Source: Bisporella sp. PMI_857
Taxonomy: Eukaryota; Ascomycota; Leotiomycetes; Helotiales; Helotiaceae
Assembly: GCA_021307315.1 (NCBI GenBank)
Contig: JAJSPD010000042.1
Location: forward strand, 124,001 to 188,000
Direction: 5' to 3'
DNA length: 64,000 nucleotides
This document shows, one piece after another, positions 11,801 through 22,942 of the stretch. The translations under genes and the position numbers were made by a program. Within the stretch, counting starts at the first letter, position 1; every line of letters starts with the position of its first letter. The notes beneath the pieces were generated by a model. The model saw nothing but the letters and a program-made list of their open reading frames with translations, did not search any database and was not told the DNA's origin.

Positions 11801-13685
11801 TAGATTGCTGATTGCGAAGTCGGGGTTGCCGGTCATGGCAATGCTAGAAACTGACTGAGCAATCAATGACTTGCAAGTGATGGTTTTTGGAGCAGATGTT
11901 TGAGTCAGATTGGCAGTGCCGAACTCATAAGGTGCCGAGCAATTAAGGGGTTGATTGACTGGTGCGCCGAAGCCATATAGATATCCTTGGTTTGTTGCAA
12001 TATAAGCCCGTCCATTGCCAAACACAGGTCGAGAGAATTTAGTAACACCAGGTATATTGAACTTGTTGATCAAAGTGAGGTAACCATTGGAAGGTACGGC
12101 GTTATAGATACGAAGATTATATCCATTGACATCTGTAAGCCAAAAGAGGCCAGTACCGGCGGCACCATCTAAGGATGTGGTTGTTCCATGGCTGACGCCA
12201 AGACCGCTGAAAGCATTGCTCTCTGGGGTGCGAGCCACGACAGTGAAAGTAGGGAAGTTATTGACGCAACTGAATTTGAAAATGCGACTTGGATAGTTGA
12301 TGACTTGAAGAAGTTAGTGTGGATGTTGAGGCTTAAGGTGTGAGTCTTACCATTGATGTAGATATATCCTCCTTCCCCAGGGTAAACGCCTGCGCCTGCA
12401 TAGACGGAGTTTTCATGTTGGTAGACATAAATGACATCGTCCAACTTATTGGGCCCATTTTGGTATCCTCCCAAATCATCCAAGTTCAGAAAGTATGTCT
12501 TCCCACTCTTACCCGTGAGCACGCCGATTCTTTTGTAGTCGCCACAAGCAAATTCACTGGGCAGAATCTCAAGCGGAGTGGTTCCTAAATCTCGATCTGC
12601 ACCATCCAGCTGAGTTTTCTCCCACGGCATGAAAAAGTCGGCTACCGTCAAAGTACCATCGGTATTAATGGACATGTGGACTGCAGCCTCTTCCAGCGAA
12701 GTGGGAGGGTTACGGCCATTGACAGGAATGGTTGACAACTGGGATGCATATCCGTTTCCAGTTGAGAAGAACATAGAGCCTGCATTATCAGAAGCGAGCC
12801 CACCACCGCTCATCCAGACTCCGGCTCCCTTTGTTTGCGAATCGACACCAAGTCCCTGAGTCGCAAACCTTTCCACGATAGCACCCGAGTCTTTGTCCCA
12901 TCCTATGATCCATCCCGTAAAGTTATCATGCACGCAATGGGACGCAAAGCCAGCATAGATGTATTGACCACTATGCAACAGGCCCGGGCGTTGATGATGG
13001 ATTCCACCGCCAAAGGTTCGCACCGGATTGTTACGCGCTACTGTTCCTTCTAGTGCAACAGGGAAATTTGGACGCTCGCTCAAGTCATTGAGACTGATGG
13101 CATGAATGTAGTAGCGACCATTCAGCAATCCTTGCGCACCATTTCCACCGGCTTGGTTTGCATACGTCTTGGAAGTAATATAGTACGTTTCCGTGTCCGG
13201 GTCGATGACGCCAGTAGCAGTGACACCCACCAAAGGGTTGATATCCACGCAGCCATCCAGATCGGCTACCAAAAATGGAATGTGCAAATTTCGTTTGGCG
13301 ATAATGGTTCCTGTCTTTGCGTCGAGTTTGTAGACATTGTTGTGTGTGGTCGCCAAGAAGATGTATTGTACCCCATCTGACAGGGTATATACCAGGGGCA
13401 TGGAGAAGATTTGCTCCTTGGCTCCATTGTAGACTCCTGGTAACGCGGCTCTAAAGATTTGGCCAAACTGAGCGCTGGCCACAATGGTTGGGTCCATATT
13501 ATGATTACTACCATCGAGGTTAGAAATCACGGTGTAGAAGGAAGGGAAAGAACTTGCTCTTGATAACCAGTCCTGGAGTTGTCCCCTCCCCAGGTGATGG
13601 TGTCAGTTTTAGCCAAAGAGGCGACATGACTAACAAGTAAAGACCAAAGAAAAAGAACGAGCGTGTTGGGTATTATTCCGCGCAT
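8840..13685 (-). CDS. Secreted PQQ-like beta-propeller protein with four WSC domains
   Basis: Exons (minus): 13685-13558, 13507-12351, 12303-10310, 10263-10191, 10145-9651, 9599-9104 and 9047-8840, giving 1516 residues. Residues 1-25 are a signal peptide (MRGIIPNTLVLFLWSLLVSH...). Residues ~30-480 begin TWGGDNSRTGYQ and form a quinoprotein-like propeller. Residues ~480-900 resemble Ig-like ASH/choice-of-anchor repeats. WSC domains (Cys-rich, CWCGN/CYCGN motifs) start near 919, 1048, 1230 and 1400; the last three are separated by Ser/Thr-rich linkers likely to be O-mannosylated. No transmembrane or GPI tail is seen, so secretion or wall association is likely. WSC domains are thought to bind glycans. 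The first intron (13557-13508) appears to be GC-AG; all others are GT-AG. The catalytic role is unknown. Confidence 0.9.
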
Positions 13686-15289
13686 ACTGACGGGTGGGTA
13701 AGTGATCCAAGTGATATGGGATTAAGGAATGGAAACGACAGTGAGGTAAAGTCGGCCAAGTCAGGCAACAGATCACACAAGGAGAGCCTCTCAATTCATC
13801 AAGGCAAGGTTCCGTCTTCCTAGATTTGTATATGATATGTATACCGAGGAGTGAGTGAGTGAACCCCTAGGTAGTATCTCCTCCACGTGGATGACTAAAG
13901 GTGAGAAGAGGGAAGAAAGGCCATGAGGGTAGCGGTCACGTTCCTCTTGCACAACACGGTAGTTCAAGGCTGAACGGAGAGGAGGAGATGAGAAAGATGG
14001 CAGCACTTGGTGGTGTTGGAGAGGGAATCACATCAAGGCAGTTTACTGAAGAGTAGTCATAGTAGTTTGTCGTCTTCTTTTGGGAGCATGGAAGAAGTAA
14101 GTACTGTATGTATGGCCATGGTGGCCGCCCATGTTGTTATGCTGGGCCATACCAGGAAGGGGGGTGCAGCGATTGCTTGTGCATTGCTCAAGAGGGAAGC
14201 TCCAGAAGCAGTCACCCTGACAATCTCCTTGACTGTAATTTTCTAACCGAATTTACCCATCCCGGCAACCCACCAATGGACAGGGGAGATTGAGGGGTAT
14301 CTGCCCCACTTGCCCCGCCCTTTCACTCTCCGACACCAGAAAATAGAAAGAGCAAAATACAGAATACAGGCACAAAAGGGTGATCATCAGGGAATATGAG
14401 CCAATCATAGGCTTCAGAATAAATTATACAGTAGAATATAGAAATGTTCGATCTTGGCAGGCAGGATCCCTGTTGGATCCAGGAACCAAAACCTTCCTCT
14501 CCATTTTACTGATTTCACTTACCATAGTACATACTGTAGTAGTAAATTAGTACTAGTAAATTAGTAGTAGTAGTAGTAGTGGTAGTAGTAGTATACTTGT
14601 ATTTACAAGCCAATACAAGCCAGCCCCAGGTGGGAAGGAGACTGACGCCACCACCGAACCATATCAACGGCCCCTGCCTAATTCCATGTCGCATGTGCAT
14701 TGCATTCTTGACTCCCCTCCACTCCAGTCCTTAATTATCGAATTCTCCCCTTCTAAGTAAAAAATGAATTATCGACATCATACTTTGCAGTACGCGATTA
14801 ATCCAGCCGACGCATGTATCGACTGCACCCATTCTTCTTCCCTGATCGTGTCTCAATCCGATGTGGGATGCTCTTCCCACCACAGATGTGGTCTTGTTGT
14901 TTGTCGAGAGGGTTCATCTTATTTGAGGTCGTATAGCCCAGCTAGCTTCCGCTTGATATCAGGGACAGCAGTAGGCCATGGCATGGCGCGAAAGCATCCT
15001 GCCGCACCATCAGCAACGAAGTTTATTTACGTTTTGGTGCTAGATTCCACCTTCAACACAGTCCCCATAGCAAGCAAACACACCGCGATATGTGTTCCAA
15101 GACAGAATAGGTATGGTATAGTAGTAGTAGTAGTTCTATTACGCCCAAGACAGGGTGCGAAACCCTCAGGCAGCTATCGAAGATCCGCTAAGCATACACT
15201 AGAATTGTCCAAACTCGGTGCTGAGCCCTACACAATCAAACCCGTAGCAATCCAATGTCTGTTCTCTATAGCGTTTTTTATCCTTTATA
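13686..15289. other. Promoter side of the WSC-propeller gene plus gene-free DNA
   Basis: The first ~850 bp upstream of the WSC-propeller gene contain three TACTGTA/TACAGTA heptamers (14102, 14427, 14532) and a TAG trinucleotide run near 14562-14592. An open frame at 14764-15294 (176 codons) has no recognisable domain, and its right end abuts the LINE remnant, so I do not call it a gene. Confidence 0.5.
14562..14592. repeat. TAG/GTA trinucleotide microsatellite
   Basis: A run of TAG units with one interruption (TGG), in the region upstream of the WSC-propeller gene. Confidence 0.8.
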
Positions 15290-16670
15290 CTTAACTTCGC
15301 CTACTTTACCTCAATTCTGGAGCCTATAACTAAGGTTTAAGACTACTTTTTTCTATCGCAATTTAATGAAAAGTATAACGTTGTATAATCGTCAAATATA
15401 GCTAACTTATTTAAACGCGGGCAACTACGTGCGGCAAGTAAAAAGATTGTGCTGGATTGAAATAAGCTAGAATAAATAGCGTTAGTTATACGAATGTAAT
15501 AGTAATGGTCGTAACTTGGCAAGTTTTCGTCGATATACTAGACACTTTAAATCCGTTGCTTTGTAAGCGCTTTTTCCACTACACGCTGCGCACTTAAAGA
15601 TCGTCGAAGTGCATGTCGATGCTGCGTACTCCGAAAATGCACACTGTCCGCAAACAAAAGCCGGCGCTCGGCAACGGTAATGTAGATAGCTATAAAAGTG
15701 ACAGCGATAGCACTGCGCAAGTTGACGGCTTATAACGAATAAGCGAGTGTATGTACACTTTCCGTTAGCTATAGTAACAGTCATTTTCGCAAAAAGCTTG
15801 TTAACTTTTTTTTTAGTATCCAGATATACTACTATCGAACAATACTTTTTATTTACAAACACATTTCCGAGCTACCGCATTTTATGAATCTTGACTTTAT
15901 TTAACCGGCCGAAAAAAGTACAGCTAACTTCGTTCGTAGTTACTTCGTAATATACTTTATCGACTTTTATAGAATACTACTGCTTTTTGTACAGCGTTCT
16001 TTTATTAAAGTGTGTTTTGAGCTAAGTGTCGTTTTTCCGTACTTTATCGATATCGTCGCTATAAAAAAAAAGCCGATAACGACCGTTCTTTTTTGAATTG
16101 ACTTTTAAACAGGTTATACTTTTCTTTTTAAGAGTTTCGTTTACTCGTTTGCGCACTGTTTTCGCGTTTTTTTTTTTTGATTTCCGGAATAGCAACTCGA
16201 CTTAAGTCGAGTTCAACACTTGGAATCTGTTTAAAAGCGATAGACGGCGATAGAGATAAAGGAGGCGATAGTAGCGAAAAAGCATTGGCAGTAAAAGTTG
16301 TGCCAATTTTAAAGAAAAGCTCGTTTCGTATAAACTTTTTTAAAGCTTCGATGCGCTTTTTTGCTTTTTCTGCTCGTTGCTCCGCGCTGGCAAAAGCCGT
16401 TTTTACGCGCGTAAAAAAGTCTTTAACTTGCTTTTACTTTTCGGAACTTAATATTGCTGATACTGGCCTAAGTATCGTAGCTTTGGTCGAGTTCGTTCGC
16501 TTTGCTCGTGGTGGTAAGTTGGGTTCGAACAGTTGCGTACGCTTCAGAAGGCGCCCGCGGGCGCTCGTAGTATCGACAGTAATTGACTCATCATCATTCG
16601 ATTCGCTCAGCAATTCAAACGAATTGCCTTTTGGACTGTTTTTGCTGTTCTTGCTGTTCTTCGGCATTTT
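15290..16670 (-). mobile_element. Degenerate LINE (Tad-like) ORF1 remnant
   Basis: On the minus strand an ORF1-like start at 16667 reads MPKNSKNSKNSPKGNSFELL, followed by a lysine-rich helix (QRAEKAKKRIEALKKFIRNE) in a nearby frame and then several stops. From 15862 to 15482 a clear frame contains three successive Cys-rich knuckles (CYRC...C, CGQC...C, CAAC...C), the nucleic-acid-binding end of fungal non-LTR retrotransposon ORF1. The first two knuckles have Tyr at the expected His position. No reverse transcriptase or endonuclease ORF follows, so this is a truncated, mutated, immobile copy. Its AT-rich, stop-rich character would fit RIP. Ends are approximate; I found no poly-A tail or target-site duplication. 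Confidence 0.75.
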
Positions 16671-18672
16671 TTCTCCCCAGCTTTATGGCTGTTCGCTTCA
16701 TCTCGTCGAGTCGGTATGGTATAGTTACAGTTGAGGGAACATTAATATTCAGTAGGGTGCCACGTGAAAGGCACCCAGTCCGATATCCAAAGCTTTGGCT
16801 GGCATTCTTCCATTTTCCTGCTTGCTTCGCTCTAAAAATGGCAGCCCACAACACCCTTCTTTATCTTGGTATCAGTGCCTAGTGTTTAGGATAGAATATT
16901 CCAAGCTTGCTTTGAGGTTACTTCATCAACATAATTCTTGGATAGGGTACCAAAAACCTCTGCATTCGCAGCGAGTACATGGCATTTCTAATAGCGATCC
17001 TCCATGCGATGCTGCCCTGACCGTGTTGCTGCAAGGCCGGGATGTAGAGTACATCCATTGCAGAGGGTGCTGCCCTGTACATGTATTGCATGTACCTTTG
17101 TAGATCTGCATCGTGCCGTACATCCGAATTTTGCCTTTACCTTTTTAATTTCGCCGTATACTTTGCACACCTGTAAGTAGTAAGGGGGGTTTGCACAAAC
17201 GAATTGCTGCACCAGTTCATGGATACCAGCATGTCAGCCTGAACACAATACACCTTGGCACCGCCTCCCGTCTTTTCTCAACGTTCTTGACGTCGATGGC
17301 ATCGGGATGGCGTCGCGTAATCTTGACTTCCAATTGGTTTGAGATGCGCGTAACGATACGAGATAAAATGTGCTTAATTATGAATGCAATTCAGTGAATC
17401 CTGTCGCTTCGTCACAAAATGAACACATCTCGATACAATCGATGAGTGACGCATCACGGCGCCTCGGATTTCGATATCCTCCTGTCGGGCAGCTCTAAGG
17501 GAGCCTTAAAGCTTCAATTTTGGACAGTGACCCGAGTCTAGCTAAGGACGTTTAGTCCAGGAACCACCGCAGCGCGACGCGTGCTGCCACCCTAATACAC
17601 CGCCATCACTAGCCTTGGAACCAAACTCAAAGCCTAGACTCAACTCCAGAACAAGTCCCCCCCAGCCAATCTTTGAATACACGTTTTCTTCTTGAATATC
17701 TCAAACACGAACCTCATCCACCGAATTGCTTTAAGCACTTCCCCACTGCTGGGAACTTGCAACAATGACTTAGGGACCCCCTTCAGAGGTAAAATTATAC
17801 CGCCTCAAGCGTTCTTTAGGCTTCAAGGTCTATGCATGAAAAGCTTGTTTACGAGCAGCAGGTGCAATGACTCTGATTTCACAGTGTTGTCAGAATCAAA
17901 ACGTTTTCACAAACTCGGCACTCCTCTACCCAGTAAGATACGCAAACTCCAAATACTTACAGAATGTCGTGAGCTTGATGCCCTGGGGGATCGACCGAGG
18001 TAACCCTGCCCCTGGGCGGCTCGATTTGTTCCAGAATCGCCAAAGCTTCAGAAGTACGCTAATTGTTAGTTTCTTATTTCAACTACATCTCTAGATTCCG
18101 GGCATGGGCTGTCTACAAGCATGCATTGGATACGAAGCAGCAGAGTCGTCTGTGCTTTGGAGGGAAACCCTTGAGCGGTGCGGCTGCTGAACTCGCTGTA
18201 AACTTTCTATGATACGGTTCTGTAATGAAATGAGCAGGCTCAGAAGACTTAGTAAAAACACCCTCTCAGCAAAGCTTACTTACATTTCATGCTACTCCAG
18301 TTCGAGGAGTGAAAATAGTCGGTGGAATTTAAATGTGAGAAGTATAAAACTCAAGTCCATGAACCATCAGTCTCTATATGTATTTCTAGGTTTAGCAAAT
18401 GCTGGAAGAAAATTGCCATGAGAAAAAAACATTAGCATCTCGGTTTCAAGACGAAATAATGGGGCTAATCACTGTATGGAAGTACCTGACACCTGTTGCT
18501 TTCGAGATTTAAGGCTCTGCATATTTAAATTCATTTTCAGTAGTTCAGGCTGATACCAAAGTAACTGCGGTGGCCTTGAACCATTTGATCATTATCGTTA
18601 TCGATAAGGATTGCCAAGCCTGGAAAATATCCTTTGGCTTGCGGCCTTTCATCATCCTTCATAGGGATAAAG
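16671..18672. other. Gene-free region upstream of the helicase gene
   Basis: About 2 kb between the LINE remnant and the helicase gene. The left part may still belong to the 5' region of the element. Short frames on both strands show no domain. No tRNA-like cloverleaf was recognised. Confidence 0.45.
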
Positions 18673-20584
18673 ATGCTTACCCTCACAAAACCATTTCGAC
18701 GCAATCAACAATTTCTCACGGGCATCTTAAATGTTGCAATGGCAGATTCTAAAAGAACCCCAATCAGAAAACACGGTAGAGGCCGAGGAAATAAGCACTT
18801 TGGAACCAATGCTCCTCGTGCTTCTGTTGCAGCAACAGCATTCACGCCGCCTCCACGAGTTGCAACTCCACCACGCACCGAAGCAGTTCCCCTAGATACG
18901 CCTCGCTTTGCAGATCTAGCCAAAGAGAGTCTCATCCACCCTATCATACTGCAGACGATCACTGAAGACCTCAAATTCGACCATATGATGCCCGTGAGTG
19001 TCCATAAAATTGAGCTAGTTCTCAAAGTCCCTCGAGTTAATTGCTCTGAAAATATGCCGATACTTGAGGATTATGTTTTAATAACACGAAACTTCTGAAG
19101 CAATAATTTAGCTAAGACAAGGTGCTAATTCTCGGATTCTTTAGGTCCAAGCCGCAACTCTACACGACCTCCTTGCTGAACGACTCGATTGCCTGGCACA
19201 AGCGAAAACTGGCACTGGAAAGACTATTGCTTTTCTACTTCCTGCTATTCAAACTCTCATCAATAAAAGACGGGCCCCCGGATCGGGTGTCTCTTTGCTT
19301 GTCATCTCACCCACTCGTGAATTGGCCATGCAGATTGCGAAGGAAGCTGTTGCACTACTCGGCCGATTACCACAATACAAGGTCAGCTTTGCTATCGGAG
19401 GGACAAACAAAGATAGAGAGGAAGCGGCAATTCTCAAAGGTTGCGATATTCTCATCGCAACACCAGGAAGACTGCTTGATCATCTCAGCTCCGAGGAAGT
19501 CAGATATGCTTTCAGCAACCTAAATACCTTGGTACTCGACGAAGCTGATCGTTTACTCGACATGGGTTTTTTGAATGACCTGAAAAAGATCGTTAGTCAT
19601 CTTCCAGATAAAGAGAAGTCCGAGAGACAGGGAATGCTGTTTTCTGCCACCATCGCACCACACGTCGAGAATGTAGCTCAACTTGTTCTATCCAAAGGCT
19701 ATAAATTCATCTCTACCATTCCTAAAGGCGAGATCAACACGCACGAGCGTGTTCCGCAACAGCTCATTGTTGCACCTTCGTTCTGGGATGTTGCTCCCGC
19801 CATGATTGGTGCCATTAAATCCGAGATCAGCCAGAACGGTGCTAGCTCCTTCAAAGCGATTGTCTTCGCACCTACCGCCGCTCTTGCGGATTTTTACGGG
19901 CACGTTATATCAGAAATTGGTGGCACTCCCCCAGTCAGCATCCTGCATTCGCGTGTCAGTCAGAGCCGACGAACTAAGACCACCGACGAGTTCCGCAAAG
20001 CCACAAGCGGGATTCTGGTTGCCACGGATGTTGTTGCTAGAGGGATGGACTTTCCCGCTGTGACCAACGTCTTCCAGGTCGGCATCCCCTCAGACAAGGA
20101 ATCTTATATCCACCGTCTTGGCCGCACTGCTCGTGCAGGAGCTGAGGGTCGTGGGACATTAATCATTGCACAAGACGAATCTTTCTTCAGCACTTATACA
20201 CTCAAAGAGATCGACTTTATCTCCCACCCAGCCGACCTGTCTTCCTCATCCGATATCCTCTCTATAGCAGAAAAGATGGATAACCAGGCAAAAACATATC
20301 AAGCCTGGTTAGGATACTACAAGAACTACGCAAAGCCGCTGAAGTGGGATAATGCGGAGTTAGTCAGAGTTGCAAACGAGTATGCAAGGAAGGGGCTAGG
20401 TGCACCAGAGACGCCGGCTCTGTTTAAGACGACGGTTGGGAAGATGGGTTTGAAAGGCGTGAAGGGCTTGGTTGTTGTGCCAGACCCACCTAGAGCTCCA
20501 AGAGGAGGAGGCGGCGAGGGCAGATCTGCTGGTAGTGGAGGCAGAGGCGGTGCGTCGCGAGGTGGGAGAGGAGGCAGAAGGTGA
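18673..20584 (+). CDS. DEAD-box ATP-dependent RNA helicase, Mss116/CYT-19-like, probably mitochondrial
   Basis: Exons 18673-18993 and 19145-20584 give 586 residues; the 151-bp intron has a GTGAGT donor. All helicase motifs are present in order: Q-motif region (RFADLAKESLIHPIIL), I AQAKTGTGKT, Ia PTRELA, Ib TPGRLLDH, II DEAD, III SAT, IV IVFAPT, V ATDVVARGMDFP, VI HRLGRTARAG. The tail is rich in RGG/Gly, typical of the Mss116/CYT-19 group, which act as chaperones for mitochondrial group I/II intron splicing and translation. The N-terminus is basic and hydroxylated without acidic residues (MLTLTKPFRRNQQFLTGILN), fitting a mitochondrial presequence. An in-frame second ATG lies near 18739. The subfamily call is from motif flavour only. 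Confidence 0.93.
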
Positions 20585-20999
20585 TGCGGGAGCTTCTCAC
20601 ACTAGAGTTCGCCATGTCTACGAAAGCGTAGTTCCTGCATTCACCGGATTGCTCTCCTTTGAACATGTATACATAAGTTTCATGGTTATCATAGATAGCA
20701 GAGTTTTGTACGATAGACGACAGAGAACCCCGTAATTTGAGATTCGGGATTCCAAAAGATACCCTTAATTTATAGCATAGCACAAAATAAAAGTATGATA
20801 TCCCTTTCCCTACTAATTCCTCGATAAACCCTCATCCAGTCTCATCCATCGCCTCCCTCCACTTCCCCCCAAGCCATAGCCCGTGATTACGTAATCTCTC
20901 TCTCTCTCTCTCCATCCCCCATCTTGGCAACCCTCAACCTAATCCCAACCTCTCGCATCCTCCCGCCTACGTAATATCATATCCGGTCCCCCGTCAACA
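20585..20999. other. Intergenic, with a CT-rich promoter tract
   Basis: The 3' flank of the helicase gene and the promoter of the hydrolase gene. A run of CT repeats near 20899-20912 lies about 90 bp upstream of the ATG. Pyrimidine-rich tracts are common in fungal promoters. Confidence 0.5.
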
Positions 21000-22513
21000 A
21001 TGGCCTTAAGCGCAGGGGAGAAACGCAGCTTCCGAGCCAACGACGGGGTTACGTTGCGGTTCCTCGATACCGGCGGCCATGGTGCGTCCGCTCCGGGTGC
21101 GAAGCCGCTTTTGATCCTGGTAGGTTATTTCATTTGGGCCTTTGGTTCTGGATTTCTTGTTTGTGGCTATGAGCGTGTTTGGATTTTGAGGAAGAGGGGG
21201 GGAGGGGGGATGCGGTGGTTGAGAGGTTTTGTTCCGTGCGGGTCTTGCGTGGTGAGGTGGTTTTGATATGGGTGATGTAGCTCTTTGGTGGAGGTTCCTT
21301 GATGTGCGGTGGTTGCGTGGGATTGGCCTGGAGGCATGGATCTGTATTTCCTTTGCTGATCAAGGGGGTCAACGTGTGGGAGGCCAGTTTAGGAGGTTCG
21401 ATTTGGGTGTTTTTCGCATAAGAGTGGAGAACTGTTGAGGTCATCACGACGATGACTCTCATCGAATTGTCTCTTTCTACCAGGCAATGCTTCCTTTGTG
21501 AGCATCATCACTTGTGTAGTGCAAGCACCTATGATCATTTTGCATTTTTTTGTTTTCTCTTTCAAGTCAGGCTGTTTATTATTATCACATCATGTATCTC
21601 AATGCTAACCCGCGCCTAGATTCATGGCTTTACCGGCTCGGGAGCCGTCTGGCAGCGGAATGTCCCGGCTTTCGCGGACAGGTACCGCGTTGTTGTGCCA
21701 GATCTGAGAGGTCATGGGGATAGTGACAAGCCGAAGCATGGATATCATGTCTCGAGACTAGCAATGGATCTCAGGGAACTTCTGGTACATCTAAGCGGAA
21801 GTCAGAATCTCGAGGGGATGAAGGTTAAGGTTATCGGTGGAAGCTTGGGATGTTCGATATTATGGTATGTTTCTCTTTGACTCTCACACTTATTTCTCCT
21901 TGTTCATTTCAATGATCTTAGGTGCTACGCTGAGCTATTCGCCACGTCTCCTTTCACACACACGATATTCGTCGATCAATCGCCTTTGCAAAACTCCACT
22001 CTCGATGGCTGGGACTCTCGGTTCTGCAACAGGGGAATGAATTCAGCTCCAGCTGTTGCCGCACTCCAAGCCACGTTATCTCTAAAGCCAGAGCTCGCCC
22101 ACTTAGGAACCATCGCCGCCTGTCTATCCTACATATCACATCCTCAAGAATCAGACAATATCTCCCAGTCGACCTTCAAAGAAGACGAGGAATTCTTCCT
22201 TGGTGAAGCAATGAAAGGAAATCATGAATGGTATGGGAAGTTAATGGCCGACCACACTTCTCTGGACTGGCGAGACAGTATTGCATCAACGTTTGGGCCT
22301 GAAAGTGGAAGCTCCACAAAAGTTCTGGTTATTACGAGTACTAGAAGCGGATGTTTCCCGGCGGAGGGGCCACTAAAAGTTGTTGAATATGTAAACGGAG
22401 GACATACTGCAACTGGGCGAGCAAGTGGGATAGCTGTCGATTGGGGAGGTCACTGGTGCTACTGGGAGAATCCAGAGAAGTTCAATCAGCTTTGCCTCGG
22501 CTTCTTGGCTTAG
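21000..22513 (+). CDS. Alpha/beta hydrolase fold protein
   Basis: Exons 21000-21119, 21620-21864 and 21922-22513 give 318 residues. The oxyanion-hole motif IHGFTGSG opens exon 2, the nucleophile elbow is GGSLG with Ser115, an early DLRGHGDS segment is typical of the fold, and the likely catalytic His299 sits in GGHWCYWENP near the C-terminus. It has no signal peptide, so it is cytosolic. The reaction cannot be inferred; relatives include epoxide hydrolases, esterases and haloperoxidase-like proteins. Intron 1 is about 500 bp, ten times the local norm, and contains a G-rich tract near 21197-21210. Its ends (GTAGGT ... CTAACCCGCGCCTAG) look sound, but a small unseen exon inside it is possible. 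Intron 2 is 57 bp. Confidence 0.88.
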
Positions 22514-22942
22514 CTGATGGCGCTCATATTATGCTTTGAATCGGATTTGAAACGCCAATATGATGACAACATGATTTTAGAATGCTCGCCTCGGCGAGGA
22601 ACATAGGTGCACCTTTGATGTGGTACGCGCAAAATTATCTCAAGACAAGCTACACTTGTCATTGCACTCAAAAGAACTACCATTTCTCCACGATTACCAT
22701 TTCCCTAGGAAAAGCGTACAATAAATTTTGCTTGCCAAGGGATGCAAATTCTGAGCTTCCATTCCTCGCCACATTCGGGATATTAAGCACATTCTTTATC
22801 AATTCCTCCAGCTCCATATCCCTTCCCTCTGTCTACTCCCATTAACAGAAGACCTTCTTTACACTCATCACTCTCTGTTTGCCTGACTACAGTTCGACAA
22901 AACTCACGTTCCTTACCTACAATTTCAGACACAGCCGTTACA
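22514..22942. other. Intergenic promoter region
   Basis: The 3' flank of the hydrolase and the CT-rich leader of the GPI-type WSC gene. No other feature seen. Confidence 0.5.

Noticed and set aside
14764..15294. 176-codon ATG-initiated open frame
   Set aside because: No domain, low-complexity segments (VVVVV from a GTA run), and its right end overlaps the degenerate LINE. Probably chance.
16177..16734. 185-codon plus-strand frame
   Set aside because: It lies opposite the LINE ORF1 start region; the minus strand gives the recognisable lysine-rich ORF1 sequence.
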